From positions 1,949,501-2,013,500 of the forward strand of contig NZ_CP044545.1 in the NCBI RefSeq assembly GCF_008935075.1: DNA of 64,000 nt. Reading direction: 5' to 3'. This document shows, piece after piece, positions 35,707-45,282 of this stretch. A program made the translations under genes and the position numbers. The notes under the pieces were generated by a model. The model had not been told where the DNA came from and made no database searches. It saw nothing but the letters and a program-made list of their open reading frames with translations. This DNA comes from Pradoshia sp. D12. Its GTDB lineage: Bacteria; Bacillota; Bacilli; Bacillales; Pradoshiaceae. The first letter of the stretch is position 1; each line of letters starts with the position of its first letter.

Positions 35707-37158
35707 TTATTGTTTGCTTTTCCATTCATCATATTGCTTTTGAATTTCTTTTAATACTTTATCGATTCCAGCCTCTTTCAATTTTTTATTGAATTTAGGC
35801 AGATATTCTTCCGGATCCACTGAACCTGTTCCAAGCGCCGGATAAAACTCCTTCGAAATATTCGTTATCGAAGCAAGCTCTGAGCGAACTGGATCACTAT
35901 TAAAATTGAAACCAAGGGTTGGTGATTTAACGGCAGAAGCATTAAATTCTTCGAATTTCTCCCATTTATCCTTAGGATCTTCTTTGTATAGGTCTAGGAT
36001 GAAATGGTTTCCTAAAGAATAGGATGGCATATTATAGCTGTCGATACGTGCAGGAAGATCTTCTATTGTTCCATCTTCGTTTTTCTTATAGTGGGTGCCC
36101 TCAATTCCTTTATCTACGAGGTTACGAAGATAGGAATCTGTATTAAGCAAATTTAGGAATTCCATTGCTTTTTTAGGATTTTTAGATGTAGCCGAAATGG
36201 CCTGAATTGAACCAGAAACAGAGTCATTTACAATGGTTGGCGGTTCAGCAGGTGCAGACACAACCTCGTATTTAGCTGAACGGGACCAAAGTAAATCAGC
36301 ATATGGCTGTGATCCACCCATACGTACAAACCAATTTTCCACATCCATTGGCCATGTGTCTTTACTTGTAGCAGCATCTTCTTTTAGATAGCCAGCTTTA
36401 TAATATTTATGCATCGTTTTAAACATATTCATAGCTTCATCTGTATCAAATGGATTAATCACTTGATCTGTTTCCCCTTCAAATGGGAATGCAAAGGGCA
36501 TTTCACCATTAAAGACATAGTCATAGCGTAAAAATGCTTTAAATGTAGCCATTGGTGTAACACCAGATTCTTTTTCCTTAATAGTTTTCAGCATTGGCTC
36601 TAAATCTTCTAAAGAACCCACTTTAGAAATATCGAAGTTGTATTGGTCTACAAGTCGTTTATTAAACGTATAAACCGTTTGTCTTGCTACCTCTTTATTA
36701 GCAGGAATACCGTAAATTTTACCATCAATCTTGATACCTTCTAAAAACTGAGGATCAATAACCTCTTTCATCTCTTTTCCTTCATTATTCAACATATCAT
36801 CAAGAGCCATAAATGCACCCTTTTGGGAATTTTGAACATAATCGGTTCCGTTTGTAAAAATGATGTCAAATTGTTCACCTGAATTGATCATAACTTGCGA
36901 TTTTTGAGCCCAATCACCCCAATCAATTTGAGTCATTTTCACAGTGGCATTTATTTTCTCCTTTAGGTACTTATTTACCTCATCGAATACTTTATCCGTA
37001 TCCTTTTGAGGTGTTCCGATGGTGTACCATTTAATTTCGTATGGGTCTCCATCTTTTCCGCCGTTTTCCTCATTTGAGCTTTCTTTGCTGGTGCATGCAG
37101 ATAGGATTGTTCCAATCGATAGAACTAGTGCTAATAGAATCACAAATTTTTTCTTCAT
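35707..37158 (-). CDS. Extracellular sugar-binding lipoprotein of ABC importer (LplA-like)
   Basis: 483 residues. The lipoprotein signal MKKKFVILLALVLSIGTILSACTSKES has the lipobox LSAC at residues 19-22; the mature part is anchored outside the membrane. The chain has the type-1 solute-binding protein layout (IKWYTIGTPQKDTDKVF, FDIIFTNGTDYVQNSQKGAFMALDDML, GKIYGIPANKEVARQTVYTFNK, AMEFLNLLNTDSYLRNLV). It resembles LplA/YtcQ-type proteins that bind complex oligosaccharides. ATG with AGAGGAGAGAGG upstream. It is third in the transporter operon, after two permease genes. Confidence 0.92.
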   Translation of the reverse strand: MKKKFVILLALVLSIGTILSACTSKESSNEENGGKDGDPYEIKWYTIGTPQKDTDKVFDEVNKYLKEKINATVKMTQIDWGDWAQKSQVMINSGEQFDIIFTNGTDYVQNSQKGAFMALDDMLNNEGKEMKEVIDPQFLEGIKIDGKIYGIPANKEVARQTVYTFNKRLVDQYNFDISKVGSLEDLEPMLKTIKEKESGVTPMATFKAFLRYDYVFNGEMPFAFPFEGETDQVINPFDTDEAMNMFKTMHKYYKAGYLKEDAATSKDTWPMDVENWFVRMGGSQPYADLLWSRSAKYEVVSAPAEPPTIVNDSVSGSIQAISATSKNPKKAMEFLNLLNTDSYLRNLVDKGIEGTHYKKNEDGTIEDLPARIDSYNMPSYSLGNHFILDLYKEDPKDKWEKFEEFNASAVKSPTLGFNFNSDPVRSELASITNISKEFYPALGTGSVDPEEYLPKFNKKLKEAGIDKVLKEIQKQYDEWKSKQ

Positions 37159-37178
37159 ACCTCTCTCCTCTTTCTATA

Positions 37179-38159
37179 TTATTCTTTAACGCCGCCAATA
37201 GTTAGTCCGCTGATGAAGTACTTTTGGAAGAACGGGTATGAAACTGCTATTGGTAACGTGGCGATAACAACCATTGCCATTTTAGCTGACTCTTGTGGAA
37301 TCGTATCAAATAAACTTTGTTGTATTGAGCCAACATCTAAATTTTGCCTCATAAATTCAAGGTTTGCTTCTATTTTCATTAGTAATGCTTGTAACGGCAC
37401 TAAATTCGGATTATCTATATACAACAAAGCCGTAAACCAGTCATTCCAATAACCTAATGTGCTAAACAATGCAATTGTGGCAATACCCGGTAATGACAGT
37501 GGAAAGATGATTTGGAAAAAAATCCTCCATTCACTAGCTCCATCAATTCGCGCTGATTCTAATATTGATTCGGAAACTGATTTCAGGAAAAATGTCCTCA
37601 TTATGATGATATAGAAAGCATTCAATGCAAGCGGTAAAATTAATGCCCAAATTGTATTTTTCAATCCTAAAAATTGAGTAACAATTATATAAGTCGGTAC
37701 TAGACCGCCGCTGAAAAGCATTGTGAAAAAGGCTAGGAAAGTAAAGAATTTCCGATATTTAAATTGCGGTCTTGAAATAGCGTAAGCATAAAAGGTAATC
37801 ATTAACACACTTATAATGGTCCCGAGGATAGTAACAAGAATGGTAACGCCATAAGAACGGAATAATCGTTCCTTCATACTCCATAAATAAAGATATGCAT
37901 CAGTACTCCACTCTTTTGGAAATAGCTGAAATCCATTTCTTACAATACTTTCTTCGCTTGTAAAAGAAATTATGATAACATAGATAAATGGAAATACACA
38001 CATGAATGCTAATATTGCCAGAAACACACTGATAATTATGTTTACGACAGGGGAGATTTGCTGGGGGTCTCGATACTTTTTCCTTTTCTTATCCCCTCTT
38101 AGCTCTCCCATCGATTGTGAAACGACAACCGGTGCTGGATCTTGCTCTAGTTTAGCCAT
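37179..38159 (-). CDS. ABC sugar importer permease (LplC/YtcP-like, MalG type)
   Basis: 326 residues, six membrane helices. The cytoplasmic coupling motif is SESILESARIDGASEWRIFFQIIFPLSLPGIATIALF (EAA loop). The N-terminal 35 residues are polar and precede the first helix (VVNIIISVFLAILAFMCVFPF). The C-terminal YPFFQKYFISGLTIGGVKE is the usual ending of this group. The ATG at 38159 is about 25 bases after the only strong ribosome binding site (AAAGGAGGGAG); no standard start codon lies closer in this frame. Confidence 0.92.
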   Translation of the reverse strand: MAKLEQDPAPVVVSQSMGELRGDKKRKKYRDPQQISPVVNIIISVFLAILAFMCVFPFIYVIIISFTSEESIVRNGFQLFPKEWSTDAYLYLWSMKERLFRSYGVTILVTILGTIISVLMITFYAYAISRPQFKYRKFFTFLAFFTMLFSGGLVPTYIIVTQFLGLKNTIWALILPLALNAFYIIIMRTFFLKSVSESILESARIDGASEWRIFFQIIFPLSLPGIATIALFSTLGYWNDWFTALLYIDNPNLVPLQALLMKIEANLEFMRQNLDVGSIQQSLFDTIPQESAKMAMVVIATLPIAVSYPFFQKYFISGLTIGGVKE

Positions 38160-38207
38160 AAAGTTAGCCGCTTGAGCGACTCTCCCTCCTTTCCGAAGAA
38201 AAAAACT

Positions 38208-39137
38208 TTAAAACAATGCACTTTCCTCATCAATTTTTCTGACTATGTAATTCGTAATCATGACAAGGGTAAAACCTACAACGGACTGATAAAGACCGGC
38301 TGCTGTACTCATACCGATATCCCCAAGATTCATAAGACCTCGGTATACGAATGTATCAATAACATTTGTAACCGAATACAATGCTCCGGAATCTCTTGGT
38401 ACCTGATAGAACAATCCGAAGTCCGAGTTAAAGATCTTTCCGATATTCATAATGGTTAAAATAATCATTAATGGCTTAAGCATTGGTAAAGTAACATGTT
38501 TTATTTGCTTCCATTTTGAAGCACCATCAATCATTGCTGCCTCGTAATATGTTCGGTCAATTCCAACTATAGATGCTAAATATACGATACTGCCGTAACC
38601 TATACCTTTCCACAAGCTCATAAATACTAGAATAAATGGCCAATATTTTGACTCGCTATACCATGAAATGGGATCAATATTGAACCAACTGAGTACATGA
38701 TTCATTAGGCCATGATCAGTACTTAAGAAAGTAAAAACAAAATAGCTGCCAATAACCCAGGAAATAAAATGTGGGAAAAGGATAGAAGTTTGATAAATTT
38801 TTGATTGCTTTTTATTCACTAGCTCATTAAGCAAAATGGCTATTCCCACAGCAGCAATAAGCCCAACAACAATAAAGATAATATTATATAAGAGAGTATT
38901 TCTTGTTATAATCCATGCATCATTTGTACTGAACAAATATTTAAAGTTATCCCAACCTACCCATTCACTATTGATAACGCTTGCAAAAAAACCGTCTGGA
39001 TGGATTCGAAATTTCTTAAAAGCTAATACTTGTCCAAACATAGGTAAATAGGAGAATACCAATAACCAAATGGTTCCAGGCAGGACCATTAGAAGCCAGA
39101 CTCGATTTTTATATAGATCACGTGCAAATCTTTTCAA
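38208..39137 (-). CDS. ABC sugar importer permease (LplB/YteP-like, MalF type)
   Basis: 309 residues, six membrane helices. The N-terminus NRVWLLMVLPGTIWLLVFSYLPMFGQVLAFKKF is typical of LplB-like permeases. The EAA loop is YYEAAMIDGASKWKQIKHVTLPMLKPLMIILTIMN. Start is a TTG at 39137 with AAGGGAGGT 8 bases upstream. First gene of the transporter operon. No ATP-binding subunit is encoded in the locus; Bacilli often share one multi-task ATPase (MsmX type) among such importers. Confidence 0.92.
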   Translation of the reverse strand: MKRFARDLYKNRVWLLMVLPGTIWLLVFSYLPMFGQVLAFKKFRIHPDGFFASVINSEWVGWDNFKYLFSTNDAWIITRNTLLYNIIFIVVGLIAAVGIAILLNELVNKKQSKIYQTSILFPHFISWVIGSYFVFTFLSTDHGLMNHVLSWFNIDPISWYSESKYWPFILVFMSLWKGIGYGSIVYLASIVGIDRTYYEAAMIDGASKWKQIKHVTLPMLKPLMIILTIMNIGKIFNSDFGLFYQVPRDSGALYSVTNVIDTFVYRGLMNLGDIGMSTAAGLYQSVVGFTLVMITNYIVRKIDEESALF

Positions 39138-39161
39138 GTGTTTTTACCTCCCTTCAAACTA

Positions 39162-39175
39162 TGTAAGCACTTTCA
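39162..39175 (-). promoter_or_regulatory. Cre-like site in the leader of the transporter operon
   Basis: The minus strand reads TGAAAGTGCTTACA, one mismatch from the cre consensus (T for C in the central CG). It lies 25 bases before the permease start. CcpA control would fit a sugar-uptake operon. Confidence 0.55.
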
Positions 39176-39541
39176 TAACTATATTTTATAGGGAATAGAG
39201 CTTAATTTATAGTTGACTAATTTAGGATTAACTGGAAAAAACTTAGAAACAAGATGTTTTTTAGGACTTTTCATAAAGAATAACAAAATCGATTAAAAGA
39301 TGAATTACTAAACGGCATTAAACGACATCTTTCAGCAATTTTTAAAGCTTAACCTACAACTAGGTTAACATGGCATAATTTTAAGATAGTAATCTTCATG
39401 CTATTTTACTTTTTTTTATTTACTAAACAACTTTTACGTAATTTAATAAATTTTTAAACAATGTAAGTTTACCTAAAACTTGAAGTTATTGATGTAGTTG
39501 CTTAAGCCAAATAGTAAAAGCGAATTGGCTTTATAAATACA
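39176..39541. other. Upstream region of the transporter operon, no gene
   Basis: About 370 bp of AT-rich sequence between the GH38 terminator and the transporter leader. It must contain the operon promoter and any YesN binding sites. I see a possible -10 (TATAAA, complement near 39185-39195) but no convincing -35 box. Confidence 0.4.
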
Positions 39542-39577
39542 AAAATGAACGGAAAGAATGATCAAACCGTTCATTTT
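39542..39577 (-). terminator. Terminator of the GH38/GH125/GH20 operon
   Basis: AAAATGAACGG (39542-39552) and CCGTTCATTTT (39567-39577), perfect 11-bp stem just after the GH38 stop. Confidence 0.8.
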
Positions 39578-39581
39578 CTGT

Positions 39582-42500
39582 TTATGTTATTCTGATTGTT
39601 TTTATTTCATAAGGCCAAATTTCCATCTTAATCGGTGCAGATGATTCTGTACCGATAGGTTCTTCCATTAAATTCGTCTCAATCCATGATGAGTTATCTG
39701 TGTGGAAATTCAATGATACCGTACCCCTGCGCCCCTCATATTCATGAATCCGAACGATAATCCCTTTTCCATCGTGAGCAGGCTTAATAGCATCTATCCA
39801 AATATGGTCCGAATCAGTTTCTAAGAAAGATTCCTCTCTCGTCCATTTTCCTTCTGTAGATAAAACCGGTGCATTTAAATCCCAAGCTTTTTCCACTGTT
39901 TTCGCTATTCTCCAATCTCCTATATGCGGATAAAGAGAATAAGTAAAGGAATGTTGCCCCTGATCAGCTTGAGGATCTGGATGAATTGCCGATTTTAATA
40001 AAGTTAAACGCATCACGTTCTCTTTGATGTCATACCCGTATTTTGAATCATTTAGCAAACTGACTCCAAAATCTGGTTCTGATAGGTCGGCCCACTGATG
40101 ACCGACAGTTTCAAACCTTGCCATATCCCAACTGGTATTCCAATGCGTAGGACGCTTTACATTACCATATTGAATATCATAAGTAGCTTCTGTAGACCGA
40201 ATATCAACAGAGAACGATGCTTTGAGCAACTTCCTTTTTTCATGCCAATCAACATCAGTTATAAAATCAATCCGTCGATCATTATGATAAAATCTAATTC
40301 GTTGAGTAATGGACGAATGATGATACTTCCAAGTAACAAGAAGGCTAAAGAAAAGCTCACCATTTTCCTCCACTTTAAATGTACTAATATCACGAATTTT
40401 TTCCATTTTTTCTTGATAGAATAGATCAATATCCCAAGCATCGTGTGCAAGAGGCTTATCTTCAAAGATTTGCAACACATTTCCATTTTGACCATCTGCT
40501 AAAATATTACGATTTGTTTCTTTATCGTAAATTTTGATCATCTGACCATACTCATTCCATTCAACTTGGTAGAATGCCGTTTCTAATTTTCTATTATGAT
40601 AAATAAAATTAGAAGCTGCTGGAATTATTTCATCCGGCTCAAAATTTAAGACAGCTACACCAAAAGAAGGTAGGTTTTTCACTTCAATTAACCACCCATT
40701 CTCACTCTTTTGATGGTTTAACTCATGTCCTTCTCTATCTGTCCAAACCCCAGCGTTAAATTGTGCGAATTGAGACACGAATACATTCCTTTTATCCTTA
40801 CAATGAGTAGCATTAAATAAAATCGCAGACTGTCCCTTCTCTTCAACGTTCTTACTAATAATGTTTGCTTCCACTTGTTGAACAATCTGTAGTGCTTCAG
40901 CGTATTCTTCCATCGCATCTTCATATACTTCATGTATCGAGGAACCAGGGATGATATCATGAAATTGATTTCTTAATATAATCTTCCAACCATCCTTAAG
41001 TCGGTCAAATCCTAGCCATTCTCCCTTGTCAGATAACCAAGAGGATAGGAATTCTGCCCTTCGGTATAAGAGCTCCAGTTGACGATTCATCTTTTTCATA
41101 AATGCTTGGCTAGTATAGGTTCCACGGTGATATTCAAGATATAGTTCGCCGTCCCATTTATGAATATAACCATCGGACTTTTCTACATTTTCGTGCAGTT
41201 TTCTAAAAAATTCTCCTGCCCCGGATGTTTTCACATTCGGCATTCCCGGCAGCTGATCGAATCTGCGGCGCATTTCAAGCATATGGCGATTAACGCCACC
41301 CCCACCGTCACCGTACCCGTATGATAGTAGAAGATCCTTGGATAAATCCTTATCGCGATAAGCTTCCCAAATCCCTTTTACTGTTTTCGCTGTAATGTAG
41401 CCGTTATATGTATAGAACCACGAGTCCGGCTCGTTCCAAGGTTCAGGTGTAGTGATAAAATGAGTTAATATCTCTGACCCATCAATCCCCTTCCAAAAAA
41501 ATGTATCATGCGGCATACGGTTATACTGATTCCAACTAATCTTAGTGGTCATCATCGTTTTGATCCCAGATTTTTTTAATATCTGCGGCAACGCCCAGCT
41601 ATAGCCAAACACATCCGGTAACCAGAGATAGTCACAATCGATGCCGAACTCTTCCTTAAAAAAATTCTTCCCATAAAGAATTTGACGGACAAGCGACTCA
41701 CCACTAGGGATATTACAGTCGGCTTCCAGCCACATCGCTCCTCCTGCTTCCCAATGACCTTCTGCAATTCTCTCTTTTATTTGCTCGTATATTTCAGGAT
41801 AGTCAGCTTTAATATAATCATAGAGCTGCGGTTGTGTTTGCAAGAAGTGATATTCTGGAAACCGATTCATTAGATTTAGTACCGTTGAAAAGGATCGGGC
41901 TGCTTTCTCCCTCGTATTTCTTAACCGCCAAAGCCAGGCAACGTCGATATGTGTATGGCCGACTGCATGTATCGTAATATCTGAATTTTTATCAACTGAT
42001 CTAAGCGTTTCTTTTATATCGGTCTCCGCTTCATAACATGATTCATAGAATTCAATGCTTCCTGGATCAGTCCAATTAATTCGGAATAAAGCGTCCTGAA
42101 TCATTTTCTTTAAAAACGAATAATGAGAATCTGCTTCCATGCTTTCTTTTAATACCTCATAAGAAGCTAAAAGGGTATAGTATAAATCATCAATACGAGT
42201 ATCCAGCCAGCCAATCTTCGCGGTTTGGAGTTTAAATTCATTTTCAACAGGAGGGCCTCCGCCTTCAAAGCCGGACCATAATCGAAAATCTAATCGTATG
42301 GATCCTTGCGACGTCTCTTGGTCGAAAAGAACTTCTTCATGATTGGAATCTACTCCTTGTACGGGCTTTCCATTAATAAATAATAAGGACTCAAAACCAG
42401 AGTTATTTCCTCCTCCTGTTTTCCCAAAAGAAAATAGTCCGACAATTTGTTTATTATTATATGGGAGGTGGCTATCGACATTAGCATGTATCCACATGTA

Positions 42501-42689
42501 ACGATCTCGTCCCTTCCAATAGTTGCCTAACCTCATTTGATGATGTTCATCGTATTCCAATGGTGGAAAGGCACCAATCCTACCATTGTCACTGCAGGTG
42601 TTAAATTGAGGAATATCATAGCAGTCACGGTAACGATACTCCCCTAGTTCTTGAATACGTGCTTCAAACTTTCTTTCGGTTAAAAACAT
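39582..42689 (-). CDS. GH38 alpha-mannosidase (paralogue 2)
   Basis: 1035 residues, no signal peptide. Family landmarks are AVGHTHIDVAWLWRLRNTREKAARSFST (zinc site), WLPDVFGYSWALPQILKKSG (nucleophile Asp), SYGYGDGGGGVNRHMLEM and ILRNQFHDIIPGSSIHEVYEDA. The C-terminal beta domains contain VSLLNDSKYGYDIKENVMRLTLLKS. It shares its overall plan with paralogue 1 (31795-28676) but the two diverge throughout, so this is not a recent duplication. ATG with AGGAGTGAAAAC upstream, 17 bases after the GH20-like gene. Last gene of the five-gene hydrolase operon. Confidence 0.94.
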   Translation of the reverse strand: MFLTERKFEARIQELGEYRYRDCYDIPQFNTCSDNGRIGAFPPLEYDEHHQMRLGNYWKGRDRYMWIHANVDSHLPYNNKQIVGLFSFGKTGGGNNSGFESLLFINGKPVQGVDSNHEEVLFDQETSQGSIRLDFRLWSGFEGGGPPVENEFKLQTAKIGWLDTRIDDLYYTLLASYEVLKESMEADSHYSFLKKMIQDALFRINWTDPGSIEFYESCYEAETDIKETLRSVDKNSDITIHAVGHTHIDVAWLWRLRNTREKAARSFSTVLNLMNRFPEYHFLQTQPQLYDYIKADYPEIYEQIKERIAEGHWEAGGAMWLEADCNIPSGESLVRQILYGKNFFKEEFGIDCDYLWLPDVFGYSWALPQILKKSGIKTMMTTKISWNQYNRMPHDTFFWKGIDGSEILTHFITTPEPWNEPDSWFYTYNGYITAKTVKGIWEAYRDKDLSKDLLLSYGYGDGGGGVNRHMLEMRRRFDQLPGMPNVKTSGAGEFFRKLHENVEKSDGYIHKWDGELYLEYHRGTYTSQAFMKKMNRQLELLYRRAEFLSSWLSDKGEWLGFDRLKDGWKIILRNQFHDIIPGSSIHEVYEDAMEEYAEALQIVQQVEANIISKNVEEKGQSAILFNATHCKDKRNVFVSQFAQFNAGVWTDREGHELNHQKSENGWLIEVKNLPSFGVAVLNFEPDEIIPAASNFIYHNRKLETAFYQVEWNEYGQMIKIYDKETNRNILADGQNGNVLQIFEDKPLAHDAWDIDLFYQEKMEKIRDISTFKVEENGELFFSLLVTWKYHHSSITQRIRFYHNDRRIDFITDVDWHEKRKLLKASFSVDIRSTEATYDIQYGNVKRPTHWNTSWDMARFETVGHQWADLSEPDFGVSLLNDSKYGYDIKENVMRLTLLKSAIHPDPQADQGQHSFTYSLYPHIGDWRIAKTVEKAWDLNAPVLSTEGKWTREESFLETDSDHIWIDAIKPAHDGKGIIVRIHEYEGRRGTVSLNFHTDNSSWIETNLMEEPIGTESSAPIKMEIWPYEIKTIRIT

Positions 42690-42706
42690 GTTTTCACTCC
42701 TATGTT

Positions 42707-44587
42707 TTAGATTGAAAAATTACCAGCAGTGACAATTCGATGATATATATTCCCACCTACTAATCCATCTACAATCTCCCAAGGTCCATCGTGAAGCAGT
42801 CGTTTTTCATCTAATTCATTAATTTGATCAATTCTTCCATCAAGCCACTCATTGAGACGATATTTTATGGTGTCAATTCTTGTAATAACCCCCCCATAGC
42901 GGATATCAATAACTTCCCAACCGAATGGTTTATAGGCTGTAAACCAAATATCACGATGTTTTTGACGGAGCAGGTCCACGTTAGTTTGAATCCAATCGAG
43001 TTTAGGTAAGAATGAACGGATCTGTTCAACATCCTTTTTGTCATAAAGCTCCTTTAACTGAAGGCCTATTTCCGCCTTCACACTCAACACTCTAGCCAGC
43101 TGCCCATAAAAGTCGAATAAATGCTCCCAATCAGGATTATGAAGTTTAGCCTTTTCAATCTCATAAACTAGCTTATTATAATGTTCGCCAAGCCCTAAAC
43201 CTCGAACATTCTCATCATAGAGACCGATTAAAATATCTTGATACAATAATATCTTCGAAGTCATGGATGTGTTCATATTATTCTCCATGACTCCTGGCGT
43301 TTCATCCAAGTGTTTCAAAATCATAAAATCTTCAAAGTGTCCTTGACAGCAAAATGCAAAGCGGTCGCCGACTTGTTCATTCGTTACTACTTGGTGATAG
43401 GTATGTTCAGCAAATAATTGAAGGATCGGATAAGCCGTTGAGAAAGGTGTCTCTGCTCCATTATCACCCCAGAGTGTAACAAAGACTTCCTTAACTCCTT
43501 CTTTTTTACATGCGGCCATAGCTGCTTCAGTAGTAGCAATTGCTTTTCCGTAATTCGGTGCAATTCCATTCCATGTCCATGCACCGCCAGCGAAAATTGG
43601 TAGGCGACCTAGATCTTTATGATGTTGGATATATTCTTCATATACCTCCTGCTCTTTACGATAATAATTCCAATAGACAAGGTCTACATCCGGAATTCCA
43701 CCTAAAATTTCTTCGCTAATATGACCTTTTTCATCATGGTATTTACTATCCTTGGAGAATAGAGGGAAATACATATCACTCCATATCATTGGTTTATAGC
43801 CATACTTTTCGGTAATTGCTACAACCTTTTGTATGTGGCGGTTCATAATTTCAATATGATTCACATAACCGTGGTTTTCCAAATACCTTCCAAGTCCTAA
43901 CTGGAAAGTTTCATCCATTCCAATATGAATACGTTTCGTATGGAAAGCTTCAGAAACGGCTTTAATACAGTTCTCCAAAAATTCATAGGTCTTCGGCTCA
44001 TCCACCAATAGGATATCATCGGTATCTCTAAATTCAGAAGCATAGTTCCACTTCAGCGCTTCCCGTAAATGCCCTAATGTTTGGATACATGGAATCATTT
44101 CAATTCCAAGTTTATTGGCATAATTATCACATGCTTTTAGCTCTTCAATTGTGTATCGTCCTCGCATATAACCAAAATAAGGATGCTCCTTAACTTCATA
44201 AGTGTCCTCTGTGTAAAGCATCAATGTGTTAAGTCCCATAATTGCCATTTTTTGCAGCAGCTTTTCCAATTCAGTAACTGTTGGGACGGCATTCCTTGAG
44301 GCATCAAGCATTACACCACTCATTTCAAAATTCGGGTCTTCTGATATATCAAATTCATGGTTTTTCTGATAATTCTCAATCCACAAACCTAAAGCACGAA
44401 AAAAATGTACCGGCTGATCATAGCTAATTTCCCCGCTACCGTTTTGATTAGCAACCCTAAGCTGTCCACTTTCATTTTTCACCTGAATGGGATGCCCTTC
44501 CGTGGAAAGCTCTATATTTAGATGCTTAGACAGAATCTCTATACCATTTTGTACTGAATTTACATCTCCCTTAATATGCAATTTCAA
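42707..44587 (-). CDS. GH20-like beta-N-acetylhexosaminidase
   Basis: 626 residues, no signal peptide. A short N-terminal domain (about 1-85) precedes a (beta/alpha)8 barrel: SGVMLDASRNAVPTV, LMLYTEDTYEVKEHPYFGYMRGRYT, IPCIQTLGHLREALKW, then the catalytic pair Asp225-Glu226 in RIHIGMDETFQLGLG, and WGDNGAETPFSTAYPILQ. In GH20 the Asp-Glu pair supports substrate-assisted cleavage of terminal GlcNAc/GalNAc. Start is a TTG with GGAGGAG 7 bases upstream. Removing GlcNAc beside three alpha-mannosidases points to N-glycan-type oligosaccharides. Confidence 0.88.
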   Translation of the reverse strand: MKLHIKGDVNSVQNGIEILSKHLNIELSTEGHPIQVKNESGQLRVANQNGSGEISYDQPVHFFRALGLWIENYQKNHEFDISEDPNFEMSGVMLDASRNAVPTVTELEKLLQKMAIMGLNTLMLYTEDTYEVKEHPYFGYMRGRYTIEELKACDNYANKLGIEMIPCIQTLGHLREALKWNYASEFRDTDDILLVDEPKTYEFLENCIKAVSEAFHTKRIHIGMDETFQLGLGRYLENHGYVNHIEIMNRHIQKVVAITEKYGYKPMIWSDMYFPLFSKDSKYHDEKGHISEEILGGIPDVDLVYWNYYRKEQEVYEEYIQHHKDLGRLPIFAGGAWTWNGIAPNYGKAIATTEAAMAACKKEGVKEVFVTLWGDNGAETPFSTAYPILQLFAEHTYHQVVTNEQVGDRFAFCCQGHFEDFMILKHLDETPGVMENNMNTSMTSKILLYQDILIGLYDENVRGLGLGEHYNKLVYEIEKAKLHNPDWEHLFDFYGQLARVLSVKAEIGLQLKELYDKKDVEQIRSFLPKLDWIQTNVDLLRQKHRDIWFTAYKPFGWEVIDIRYGGVITRIDTIKYRLNEWLDGRIDQINELDEKRLLHDGPWEIVDGLVGGNIYHRIVTAGNFSI

Positions 44588-44613
44588 AATAAACTCCTCC
44601 TTAAAGATTGTTT

Positions 44614-45243
44614 TTAGTAACCTTTATTGCTACTTACTTGACTATCTAAAGCTGTAAATCGGCTAAGACAGATTCTCATCATCCAAAAGGCAGGCGCAAC
44701 TGCAGACACAAATAGAATAAGACCTGGATACTCATTAATCATATAGCCAATCAGGATAAGGCCAATCAAAATGAGTATAGTAGAAGGCAAGCTGGTCGCT
44801 GCAAACAGAAATGACTGTTTAATGTAATCCCTATTTGGTAGTTCATAATGAGCATAGATTGCAAAAAAGTACCCAATCGCTAAAAATAACACGCATACAA
44901 GAATGTATAAGAAGATAGAAAGAAAACTAGCCAAAAAGCCTTTCATCACTTGGTCAACTATTCGAATATCAATAAACAGGAAAAGTCCGATGCCATAGAA
45001 AATCAAGCCATTTACATTACTTCTTCTCCATTCTTGAAAATAAATCTGCTTAAATGTTTTTAAAACAGGTACATCCGTTTCGTTTCTAATCCATTTTCTT
45101 AATATCGTAAATAAAGCCACCGACGCAGGGAAAAATCCGAATATGCCTAATCCAAGGATAGTAAACGCAAACCAACACCAATTGACTAAAATCACTCTCC
45201 AAATCCACTCACAAACACCAATGATCCATGGCACTTTTTTCAT
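44614..45243 (-). CDS. YesL family (DUF624) membrane protein
   Basis: 209 residues with about five to six membrane helices (LVNWCWFAFTILGLGIFGFFPASVALF near the N-terminus, SLPSTILILIGLILIGYMI toward the end). DUF624 proteins recur beside YesM/YesN systems and oligosaccharide ABC importers in Bacilli; their role is unknown, possibly accessory to transport or signalling. ATG with GAGGGGATG upstream. Lies between the GH125 and GH20-like genes in the same operon. Confidence 0.85.
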   Translation of the reverse strand: MKKVPWIIGVCEWIWRVILVNWCWFAFTILGLGIFGFFPASVALFTILRKWIRNETDVPVLKTFKQIYFQEWRRSNVNGLIFYGIGLFLFIDIRIVDQVMKGFLASFLSIFLYILVCVLFLAIGYFFAIYAHYELPNRDYIKQSFLFAATSLPSTILILIGLILIGYMINEYPGLILFVSAVAPAFWMMRICLSRFTALDSQVSSNKGY

Positions 45244-45282
45244 TGCTTCATCCCCTCAAATGAAAATTCTCCTTCAAGATAC

